This document shows positions 54,172-63,115 of a stretch of 64,000 bases of DNA, in pieces. Location of the stretch: NCBI GenBank assembly GCA_964019335.1, contig OZ025650.1:1-64000 (forward strand). The letters run 5' to 3'. The notes below the pieces were generated by a model, which made no database searches, was not told the origin of the DNA, and saw nothing but the letters and a program-made list of their open reading frames with translations. The DNA is from Diplonema japonicum (Eukaryota > Euglenozoa > Diplonemea > Diplonemida > Diplonemidae). The position numbers were made by a program, and so were the translations under genes. Position 1 is the stretch's first letter. Every line of letters starts with the position of its first letter.

Positions 54172-54859
54172 CTACTCTTCTTTGAGTTCGGGTTCCGCCT
54201 TTTTGAATGGCGTCGTCAAAAGGACCCAAAGTGCTTGCAAGATCAGAAACACGAACGAGTAGATCTTCTGAAAGAAGGAGAGGGAGGGGTCAGTCAACGA
54301 CGAGATAGCTGAGCCGGCCTTCTCATAAGAGGAAGGGGAGTAGTTGTTGAGCTGTTCCTTGGCGGTGGTGAGGGTGGGCGCCACGTGGGTCTTCGAGAGG
54401 TCAGCGACGGTGCTCTGCACGTCGTCCTTCCACTTGAGGAGCTTTGAGGTTACCTTTTCGTTGTGAGTCCCGAACTTTTGGCTTGCAGATGTGAACTGTT
54501 CACGGGATTTGTTTAGCACGGTCTCCACCCACTCCTTCTGCTCAGGAGTGGTTGATTCCTCATAGTAGGTTTTCGCCTTGATTAGCAGCTCTCTCAGCAC
54601 AGCCTCACATTTCGTGATCAGTTCCTGCACCCTCCCCTTCGCTGTCGTCAATGCCACCTTCGATTCCTCAAACTTTTCTCCGCCCTCCTTGCGCGCCTGC
54701 TCCACCAGCTCCGACAGTCTCACCAGCATGCCCTCAAGTTGCTGTTTTTTTCTTCTTCTTTTTTTCTCCTTTATAAAATTTACATACCACCTGAATCTCC
54801 ACAAGTGCTTTCTTGGCACTCTCCCCACCCTCTTGATACGACTTCTGAAGAGTATCCAT
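54172..54859 (-). CDS. Helical C-tail-anchored family protein, copy 1
   Basis: Two exons: 54859-54788 and 54741-54172; intron 54742-54787 is 46 nt (GTATGT...AACAG). 261 residues, almost all amphipathic helix, with a hydrophobic segment near the C-terminus (IYSFVFLILQALWVLLTTP) and a short Lys/Glu tail. It shares VQSTVADLSKTHV.PTLTTAKEQL and YSPSSYEKA with the proteins at 55358 and 60500. The layout recalls lipid-droplet coat or membrane-shaping proteins, but I do not recognise a named family, so this is only a shape comparison. The short first exon is needed to give an ATG after a suitable acceptor. Confidence 0.88.
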
Positions 54860-55357
54860 TTTTATTTTTTGTTGTGTATAAAGAGATCTTCTTCATGTAA
54901 GAAAATTGTCTTCTTTGGTTTATAGTGAGGGAAATAACAAGAAAGTGAGTGTAGTTTTGATTGTCATCAAGTGTAAAAAGAAAGGGGGAATTAAAACGCG
55001 CTTTCGGCCGTGCGTACGCTGTTTCAAGTGAAAGGGTAATGGTCAAGCTTCTTATTCTTTTTACTTTTTTTCTTTTGAAACTTTTCGGAAAAGAAAAAAA
55101 AGAAATTCGAGCAAAAGAAACGTGACGTCTCTTACTTAGCTGCTTCAAAAGAAAAAGGGTGATGAGCTATTTATCTTTTTTGACCTCAGGGGTGGTGGTC
55201 ACCGTATTAAATTCTTCTTCGCCAGTAACTGTATTATAAAATAGAATTTGGGGGATGAATAAATAATTATGGGGCCACAGTAAGGGGTTGCTGCCTTCAT
55301 TGTCGAAACAAGCGGCAAATGTTAATGTTGGGCCACTTTCTTTTCATAGATTCTTAA

Positions 55358-56017
55358 TTAATGCAAAACAGGCAAACCAAGCCTCCCCGTGTTGCGCACA
55401 GTAGTGACAAAAAGGAGGCACAAGGCCTGTAAAATAAAGGTTACAAAGGTGATAATACGCTGGGGGTAGGAGAGGGAGGAGTCGAAAAGAGCTATGAATG
55501 CTGAATCAGCCTTCTCATAAGAGGAAGGGGAGTAGTGGTTGAGCTGCTCCTTGGCGGTGCAGAGCTGTTCCTTGGCGGTGGTGAGGGTGGGCTCCACGTG
55601 GGTCTTCGAGAGGTCTGCAACGGTGCTCTGCACAGTTGTAGTCCATTTTGCGAGCATCACAGCCACCTCGTCCGCCTTCTTCGCAACCTGGCCGGCGGTG
55701 TGCTTCCCGTTCTTCCCGAGGTCGCCTGTCGCCTCCCTCAGCCGCTCTGCTACCTTCTCAACAGTGTCGCGAAGGTTCTCCACGTGCTTCCGGACCTGCG
55801 ACCTCTTCTCCTCCGGGATGTGGTTCTCGTAGTACATCTTCACCTTCTCCTGCAGCTCACCGAGCACAGCCTCGACCTGTGACATCAGATCTTGTACTCT
55901 GCCCCCCGCAGTCGTGAGGGGCGACAGCCTCCCAGCGTACTTCCCTTCTCCTTCCTTGTGCAGCTGCTCAACCAGGACGGCTAACATCCCCAACGAAGGT
56001 GCGAAATCGTGCTGCAT
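55358..56017 (-). CDS. Helical C-tail-anchored family protein, copy 2
   Basis: 219 residues, one exon. Amphipathic helices with LTTA.GRVQDLMSQVEAVL, the family block VQSTVADLSKTHVEPTL and a C-terminal hydrophobic segment (IITFVTFILQALCLLFVT). From 55443 to 55888 the DNA matches 61125-61570 without visible difference, so residues about 44-192 are the same as in the copy at 60500. The N-terminus and last ~25 residues differ. The start follows CTATTACTGTACCGCAG. Function unknown. Confidence 0.88.
   Translation of the reverse strand: MQHDFAPSLGMLAVLVEQLHKEGEGKYAGRLSPLTTAGGRVQDLMSQVEAVLGELQEKVKMYYENHIPEEKRSQVRKHVENLRDTVEKVAERLREATGDLGKNGKHTAGQVAKKADEVAVMLAKWTTTVQSTVADLSKTHVEPTLTTAKEQLCTAKEQLNHYSPSSYEKADSAFIALFDSSLSYPQRIITFVTFILQALCLLFVTTVRNTGRLGLPVLH
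55443..55888. repeat. 446-bp duplicated block, copy 1
   Basis: Matches 61125-61570 at a constant offset of 5682 with no difference I could find by eye. Similarity ends abruptly on the right, while the 3' flank keeps weaker similarity (55329-55355 against 60404-60430). Confidence 0.9.
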
Positions 56018-57152
56018 GTGGATTGATGATTGCTGAGGTGAGATGCTAGCTGCGGTACAGTAATAGTTGGAAGGGGGGGAAAAAAAATAGAGGGGCGAAA
56101 AGAAAAAAAAAAAGAATTAATAAAAAGAAACGATAAAAAATCCCCTCCCGCTTCTTCGACACCCGGTCCGAGCCTGTGGTTGTGGGTGGTTTTCTATAAA
56201 AAAAAATTATCCCCCCTTTTTTATTTAAAAATTTAGAATCAATAATATAAAAGAAAAGAAAAAAAACGAAAAAAAAAATAAGGTCAAACATTAAAAAAAA
56301 AAAGAAAGAATGAGAAACCTTTTGAATAGCAGGCCTCCCCCCTGTTCTTCGTTACCTAAAAGAAAGCATGCTAACAGAGGTTTTCTCGAAAAAAGAAAAT
56401 GGAAAAATAATTACAACACTCCTTCTTGCGTGTGCCTCGGTAGTGATGAAAGATGAAAGGAAGAGAAATAAATGGAAGAAAAAAAAAAGAAGATTTTAGC
56501 AGAGGAGAAATCAAGAATGGCCGTCTCTTTATTTGTGACTCATTTAGAGGAGCAGGGATAGCGATCGTTCTTATTCTTTTTCCCTCCATAATTTCCCATC
56601 CCTCAAATAAGGCAGTTCTTACACAGCATCTTCTTTATCCTCCCCCGCATATAAAAAAAAATAAAAGGGCGAGCGGGAAGTGGGGAAGGAAGAATAAAAA
56701 AGAGGGGGGGTAAACTTAGTTTGTTATTTATTTCTTCATTCATTTCTTTCGCCCCCCCCCCCCCTTCCCCTCTTTTTTCTCTCTTTTTGAGCGGGTTTTT
56801 TCGTTTTTTTTTCCTCTTTTTTTTTTTTTTCTGTTTTCTTGCTTTCATTTTTTTTTTCTTTTTCTTCTAGACTTTGTCTTTTGGCTTCGATCTGCGGAGC
56901 TTTGAGACACAAAAAACAAAAAAAAAAAAAATAATAACCAACCATGACGGAGAAAATGATAGCGTGCCTTGTCTCCTCTATTCGTCGAAGAATGGTACCT
57001 GTAGAAAAAGCAACAAACCCTTAGAGAAAAAGAAAAGAATCATAAGTAATCACCACATATTTATGGGAGGGGGATTAAGCCGTTCCTAGGTAATTCAGGA
57101 AGGATACCCCCCTCCTCCCCCCTTCCCTGTCCTCATTTCTTTTCGTTCTTTT

Positions 57153-57190
<38 letters not shown>
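56018..57190. other. Low-complexity spacer
   Basis: A/G-rich and T/C-rich runs, a C12-14 tract near 56751 and an A tract of nearly 40 at 57155-57190. No gene seen. Confidence 0.6.
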
Positions 57191-57194
<4 letters not shown>

Positions 57195-57520
57195 ACTATT
57201 TAAGGGTGCCTGCAGTATGTGGCAGGGCGCCCTGCACAAGTATCGTCTACTTGATTACAGGGGGCGCGCCTCGGCCTAGTTGTAGCTTCTTCTGCGTTCC
57301 GCGTCGTGTCCTTAATGCGTGCGGTGTGCAACTCAACCCCAGCCATGGTGCCCCTGGTAACCAAGATTCTGAGCCCGTGCAGTTTGCTGCCTGTTCGTCA
57401 CCCTGAGCATCTGCGATACGTTCTTCCACTCGGGCGCTACCGACGAGGAGGTCAACAGCGAACAACACATCTGATGTGCTTCTTTATATTTCCATATTTC
57501 TGTGTTATCCCCACCACCAA
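57191..57520 (-). repeat. Dispersed ~250-bp repeat (SINE-like), copy B
   Basis: Strongly similar to 59587-59838 from TTGGTGGTGG (57520 leftwards) to CCCCCTGTAATCAAGTAG (about 57245), with scattered substitutions and small indels, including a 15-nt insertion near the 5' end and a single-base indel. It then continues through a module ending at 57191 beside the A tract (T tract on the minus strand). A tRNA A-box-like CGCCCGAGTGG is present. No SL sequence precedes this copy. Confidence 0.8.
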
Positions 57521-59586
57521 AAAAAAATAGCATTCACAGCTCCCCCCCCACTCTTCTTGAAAGAAATTCAGGGGGCAAAAAAAAATATGAAAATTGTGCT
57601 TTATGCTCAGCAGTGCCCTGATCTGTTGGAAGGGAGGTGTTTTTTTTTCTTTTTTTCTTTAAACTTGTAATGATCAGATATTTAAAAATTCAGAGGGAGG
57701 GGGATGGGACGTACTCACCTTTCCTTGCAGGGGGGGGGGGGGGGATCCCCCCCCCTCCCCCCCAACTAGCTTCTGTTCTTGTCAAGAAGAAAAAAAGGAG
57801 GGGGGGGGGAAAAAAAGAAACCCCAAAAAGATCCCGGTGTTGGTGAGCTGCAGAACCAAACAAAAAGAGTGTGTGAAGAAAAAACCAGACTTTCTTTTCC
57901 CTTTTTCGGTGTGCTTGTTGGTGCCCACCAATTTCTTTTTTTTTTTCTTTCTGGAGCAAAATATCAAGAAAGGGAAGATTTCAAATCACCTGTGCTGCGG
58001 TCCTTGCGCAAGTAACAAAAAAAAAAAAAAAGATTACGGGAATCACAATCAAACCAGTGGATCAGCTCAAAGGCGGTTGCTTGAACACCACAAGCCTCCC
58101 TCCTCGGTGGCCAGTAGTACCGATTTCTTGTGAATTCAGCATAAAAAAACCACCCCTTTTCTTTCGAAAAAAAAAAAAAAGAATCTTCCCACCAGAAGGG
58201 TCACAGGGAAATGCCGCTTTTCTTTCCTCTTTTTTCTTTTTTCTTTTTTTTTTTTAAACTCTTCATAACCGTGTTCTTTTGGCTGCACAAAAGAAAAAAA
58301 AATGTAACCTTTTCTTTTAAAAACCTCATTTCTCTCCCCAGTTTCACAGGGAAATTTCGAAAATCCAAAAAGCTAGTTTGGACAAAATAAAAATGCACCA
58401 AAAGAAATGTTCTCTTGGTCGATTGTCTCCTCTCCTTTTTTTTTGCACAGCCATTCGATATGAAGCGTGGGGGAAAAAAAAATGAAAAAGAACAGGAAAA
58501 GAAAAGGACACAAGAGAATGTAAAGAATAAGGAGGAAGGAGGAAGGGGAGAAAACAAAACTAAAAAAAGGGGGGGGGGGCAGACAAGGACTAAAAGTTAT
58601 TTTTCTTTTCTTTTTTTTTTTTTTAAACAGGCGCCCGTCCAACGCAACACATGACAACAACAATACACGAGAAAGAAAACCGTCGTGTGTTTTTTTTTTT
58701 TTTTAAATGGTGTCTTTTCTTGTTATGCTGCTCAAGGAACGCGTCTTGATTTTCTTTTCCTTTGCCTGCAGAAAAAAAGGGAAGGGAGGCTATTAAATGA
58801 ATAGCGCAAAAAAAAAAAAAAAAAGGCGTGCTTCATGATTAAGTAGATAACCCCCCACGTAGGGAGGGGAGCTGCGCCGTATGGACACCCTTCGCAGCTA
58901 AAAAATATTAATCCCCCCCTTTTTTTTGAAAAAAATCTGAAAAAAAAAAAAAAAAAAAAAAACACAAAACGCGCAACACAAAATGAAGAAATGAAAAATA
59001 CAAAAAAAAGCAAGCAAAAAAAAAAAATAATAATAAGAGGAACCGGAAACGTGTTGCCATATATATAACGGTTCACGAAACACCTGCAAGAGGATTCTAA
59101 CCCACAACACTATCAAGACGTTCCCTTTTCTTTTTTTTTTTTTTTTTTTGTTTAGACAAGTCATAGACTTGTTTTTACAAAACCCCCCTCCCAATACCGA
59201 AAAATTGTAAAATTCAGGTCATTTCTCCGTTATTTGAGTTATTGAGATAGTAAACAAAGCACTCTCAAGGATCTCAGGGCTCGGGGATAACGGAGGGCTG
59301 AGACTATATAGAAAATTACAAAAAAGAATGAGCGGAGAAATATAATAAAAAAAAAGAAAAAAAAAAGACAGAGAGGAGATACCACTAAATATTGAGAATT
59401 CATACCATATTCTTTTAACAAGCCTTCTTTTTTTTTTTATATTTTCATTTTCTTATAACCCAGAAAAGAAATGCTATCAATTCTACGCAATATCGTGTAG
59501 TAGAGGAGGAAGAACAAAAAAAAAGTTATAAAATGGGGCTTTGATTGCAACACTAGGTGGCGTTAAGCGTGCAATGAAGCACGAAC
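57521..59586. other. Low-complexity spacer between repeat copies
   Basis: Homopolymer-rich, including a G14 run near 57731 and a C7/C6 cluster beside it, and many A and T tracts. Short complex islands at 58040-58140 and 58840-58900 carry no recognised signal. Confidence 0.5.
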
Positions 59587-59838
59587 TACCTACTTGATTA
59601 CAGGGGGCGCTCCTCGGCCGAGCAGTAGCTTCTTCTGCGTTCCGCGTCGTGTCCTTAATGCGTGCGGTGTGCTCAACCCTAGCCGGGGCGTCCCGGGTAA
59701 CCAAGATTCTGCGCTCGTGCAGTTTGCTGCCTGTTCGTCACCCTGAGCATCTGCGTTACGTTCTTCCACTCGGGCGCTACCGAGGAGGTCAACAGCGAAC
59801 AACACATCTGATGTACTTCTTATATTTCCATCCACCAC
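59587..59838 (-). repeat. Dispersed ~250-bp repeat (SINE-like), copy A, joined to SL sequence
   Basis: The same element as at 57245-57520. It begins GTGGTGGATGGAAATATAAG exactly where the SL exon ends and finishes at CCCCCTGTAATCAAGTAG. The two copies have 3-nt indels but also a 1-nt indel, so a shared protein is unlikely. About 65 nt further on the minus strand is a T run. Confidence 0.8.
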
Positions 59839-59875
59839 CAATAAAGTACAGAAACTGTAGCTTTAGAATCGTTGG
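59839..59875 (-). ncRNA. Spliced-leader (mini-exon) sequence, diplonemid type
   Basis: On the minus strand this reads CCAACGATTC, then TAAAGCTACAGTTTCTGTAC, then TTTATTG, followed by GTGG (59838 leftwards). It agrees with the Diplonema SL exon as I recall it except for about two positions, and shares the AGTTTCTGTAC core with trypanosome SLs. Trans-splicing adds the SL to the 5' end of every mRNA. The GT at the right place would be its splice donor. What follows is a repeat of ~250 nt with no obvious Sm site, longer than normal SL RNA introns, so this may be a functional SL RNA gene, a relic or a retroposed copy. Confidence 0.8.
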
Positions 59876-60242
59876 TATAAAATAAAATGAGAGAAATACG
59901 AGGGCAGTTATGACAAAAAAAAAATGAGGAGCTAATTTTTTTCTTTTTTTTTTCTTTTCTTTGTTTCAATTATAACATTTTGTATTTCTTTTTTTTTTTT
60001 CTTCTTTTTTTTCTTTCAAGTTATTTTTTTTCTTGTTCGTTTTCTTTTCTTTTTTTTTTTTTGTAAATGTGCCCGGGAAAAATAAAGGAAAGGGAACAAG
60101 GGGTGGATGGTGGGGAAAAAATCGTCCATTCGTGCCGTGGGTTCTGCGAGAGAACATATTTCTGAAGCTACCAATGACCTTCCATTTTTTTCCCCCCCAG
60201 AGGGAGAGAGGAAGAGGGGAGAGGAGAGGCATGTTGAAAGGC

Positions 60243-60285
<43 letters not shown>

Positions 60286-60499
60286 CCTTTCGCATATACG
60301 CCAACGGCAGGGCAGCGCACCAATCAACATGCTATTAAAAAAATAAAATTAAGGGGGGCCGATAAAATATCCAAAAACACAAGCAGTTCACAGGGTAGTA
60401 AATGTGGGCCGCTTCTTTCATAGATTTTAAAGGCCCTTGACCCTAGACACACACCACACGCAACATGACAAATAAAGAAGAAAGAAAAAGGTAAGAAAC
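59876..60499. other. Low-complexity spacer
   Basis: Poly(T) runs, one of about 36 nt at 60248-60283. 60404-60430 resembles the 3' flank of the gene at 55358. No gene seen. Confidence 0.55.
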
Positions 60500-61775
60500 T
60501 TAGTTCCTGTTTTGCTGCTTCCTGTGTGACCTCTTGGTGTGAGTAGGCTTCACTGGTGCGGAAGTGATGTCTGACAACACATTCGTCGCCTTCTTGACGT
60601 TCTCCTTGTTGAGGTCGATGGAGCCGTTGATGGGCTCGGGGGTCTCCCTTGCAGGGCTGGGTGTCACAGGCTCAGGGGTCTCCTTGATGGGACTCGGCAT
60701 AGGCAGCTCTGTAACAGGCTCAGGGGTAGCCTCAACAACAGGTTCGGGGGTGGCCTCAACAGGCTCGGGAGTAGCAACAACAGGCTCAGGGGTAGCCTCA
60801 ACAACAGGCTCAGGGGTGGCTTCAACAGGCTCGGGGGTGGCCTCAACAACAGGCTTAGGGGTAGCCTCTGCGGGTTCGGGAGCAGCAACAACAGGCTCAG
60901 GGGTGGCCTCAACAACATGCTCAGGAGCAGCAAGAGGTTCAGGAGTAGCCTCAACAGCAGGCTCAGCTTTAACAGGTGTGGGAGTGACAGGAGCTTCAGC
61001 CTTGGGGGAAGGAGCGGCAGCTTCCGGAGTGGCAGGAGTCGTTTTCACGGCACTGCTCTTCTCCGCCTTCTTTCCTTCCCAGACAGCAGTGAACAGGACG
61101 TAGAGGGCCTCAATAAAGAGAGCGACAAAGGTGATAATACGCTGGGGGTAGGAGAGGGAGGAGTCGAAAAGAGCTATGAATGCTGAATCAGCCTTCTCAT
61201 AAGAGGAAGGGGAGTAGTGGTTGAGCTGCTCCTTGGCGGTGCAGAGCTGTTCCTTGGCGGTGGTGAGGGTGGGCTCCACGTGGGTCTTCGAGAGGTCTGC
61301 AACGGTGCTCTGCACAGTTGTAGTCCATTTTGCGAGCATCACAGCCACCTCGTCCGCCTTCTTCGCAACCTGGCCGGCGGTGTGCTTCCCGTTCTTCCCG
61401 AGGTCGCCTGTCGCCTCCCTCAGCCGCTCTGCTACCTTCTCAACAGTGTCGCGAAGGTTCTCCACGTGCTTCCGGACCTGCGACCTCTTCTCCTCCGGGA
61501 TGTGGTTCTCGTAGTACATCTTCACCTTCTCCTGCAGCTCACCGAGCACAGCCTCGACCTGTGACATCAGTTCCCCCTTCGCCGTGGTGATCGTCGTCAT
61601 GGCCCCCGTGTACTTCTCCTGTCCTTCCTTGTGCACCTCCTTTGCGAACTCCGTGATCTTCTTCGCAAAAGCGTCGATATCCTGTTGTGTTGTGGTGTGT
61701 TGCTGAATGTGTACTGCATACCGCCAGAATCTGCTCAGTAGCTTTGTGCGCCTTCTCAGTCATCGCGGTTTGCAT
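60500..61775 (-). CDS. Helical C-tail-anchored family protein, copy 3, with Pro/Glu repeat extension
   Basis: Two exons: 61775-61722 and 61681-60500; intron 61682-61721 is 40 nt (GTATGC...AACAG). 411 residues. The N-terminal half is the same amphipathic-helical domain as copy 2, identical over the duplicated block, ending in the hydrophobic segment IITFVALFIEALYVLFTAVW. Unlike its relatives it then carries about 170 residues of Pro/Glu/Ala/Thr-rich sequence with many EATPEPV repeats, and a basic end (KRSHRKQQNRN). If the hydrophobic segment is a membrane hairpin or anchor, the repeats form a flexible tail outside it. Function unknown. Confidence 0.9.
60700..60960 (-). repeat. In-frame EATPEPV repeats
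   Basis: Tandem units of about 18-24 nt encoding (V)EATPEPV variants with ATPEPV and APEPV forms, all within the coding frame of the gene at 60500. Confidence 0.85.
61125..61570. repeat. 446-bp duplicated block, copy 2
   Basis: Partner of 55443-55888. The match includes synonymous positions, which points to a recent duplication or gene conversion. Confidence 0.9.
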
Positions 61776-62333
61776 CGTAAGAGTGATAGCGTTTAATAGT
61801 AATGGCCTGGTGGTGGTGGTGCACACTGTTGTCACAATGGAAAAAGGAATCTATGTTATTGGTAAGAAGTTAAAACAAAACGGGCAGGCTAGCAGTGGTC
61901 CGGAAACGGGACTAAAAGAGCGGTTGTGCAAGGGATCCCCTACAAAACAAAGTGAATCAAGGGGGGGAGGGGGGGGATTGAATGCCTCTGGAAAATATCA
62001 GCCAGCTTCCTTGAAGGCACAACCGAACAGGCGATTCTTTTTTTCTTTTCTCATAGTAAAGATACTGGTTTTCTTTTCTTTGTGAAGAGGAGTTGAAAGA
62101 GAAGAGAGAGAGACAAGACAAGGAATATACGCTCGCGAAAAAAAAAAGCAATAAAAAAACAAAAAAAAATAAAAAGAGAAAAGATTCGAACAGAGTTACT
62201 AAAGTCTGTTCTTTATGACCACATACAAAATAATAATAATAAAGAATGCCGCAAACTTATTTGGTTTCTACCTAATAAAGTAAACCGGGTTTTTTCTTTT
62301 TTCTTTTTTTTTTTGGAGGACAAAGAAAAAGTT
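61776..62333. other. Spacer
   Basis: Contains the acceptor for the gene at 61775 (minus-strand CAACAG and CACCACCACCAG) and then low-complexity sequence with a G7 tract pair near 61960. No gene seen. Confidence 0.5.
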
Positions 62334-63026
62334 TCATTCAGTTTTTTTCGGGTCCTTCTCCTTCTTGCTTTTCCAAAAAGGGGAAATGAGGAGGAGGAAA
62401 AAGGCCTGTATGACATAAAGGAATGCGATTATAATGCGTTGTGTGACGGGCTTCTGCTGGTCCTGAAGGGAACCAAGTGCTGAACCGAGTTTTGTGGAAG
62501 TATTCGGGGCGATGTTGTCGAGGCTGCCCTTCAGGGCGGTTTTTGCCTCGCGAAGCTGAGGCACGGTTTCAATGGCGGAGTTGATGTTGCCAATGTAATG
62601 GCAGAGGGATTCCTGCATTTCCTCAGATCTCTCTGCCATCCACGTACCCATTTCCTCAAGGTGTGCATCGGCAAAGATCTTAGCCGCATTCTCCTTGACC
62701 TCCGCTACAACCTTCTCAACTTCCTTTCTTTTCTTTTCTCCCACATTCCCCACGTACTGTTCTTTCGCTCTAATCATAATCTCTCCACTCAGCCTTTGGT
62801 ATTCCTTCATCAGTTCTGCCACTCTGCCGTTCTCCTGCATTATCACCTCAGGCGATGTGTCCTGCCCACCCTCTCGCATGTCCTCGACCAACCTCCCCAT
62901 CTCAGCTGCAACTTGCCTCAACCCCTCCTTTGCCCCTTCCATCTCTGTCTCAAACGTGTCCTTCATGAACTGATTCGTCGCATTCTTTGCCGTTTCCTTC
63001 ACGAGCTGCACGGAGGCTTGCTGCAT
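62334..63026 (-). CDS. Helical C-tail-anchored family protein, copy 4 (divergent)
   Basis: 230 residues, one exon. The same layout as the proteins at 54172, 55358 and 60500: Glu/Lys/Ala-rich amphipathic helices, an Asn/Ser/Thr-rich turn, then RIIIAFLYVIQAFFLLLISPF and a Lys-rich tail. Direct sequence similarity is limited to the C-terminal block (QRIII.F...IQA..LL), so common origin is probable but not certain. The start follows TTTATTGAATTGACAG. Confidence 0.85.
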   Translation of the reverse strand: MQQASVQLVKETAKNATNQFMKDTFETEMEGAKEGLRQVAAEMGRLVEDMREGGQDTSPEVIMQENGRVAELMKEYQRLSGEIMIRAKEQYVGNVGEKKRKEVEKVVAEVKENAAKIFADAHLEEMGTWMAERSEEMQESLCHYIGNINSAIETVPQLREAKTALKGSLDNIAPNTSTKLGSALGSLQDQQKPVTQRIIIAFLYVIQAFFLLLISPFWKSKKEKDPKKTE

Positions 63027-63115
63027 CTTTTTTCTTTTTTAAATCTCTTTTTTAATTTTTTATGGAACGAATACTTTTTCTGTCAATTCAATAAACCCAC
63101 TCTTTTGACCTGACT

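Noticed and set aside
59080-59150. GGGTTAGAATCC resembling a tRNA B-box on the minus strand
   Set aside because: The flanking bases do not form a T-arm and no acceptor stem is visible.
57247-59841. Similar minus-strand frames in both repeat copies ending GRGAPPVIK
   Set aside because: A 1-nt indel near the 5' end breaks the frame between copies and one copy lacks an ATG, so a repeat or non-coding RNA explains it better.
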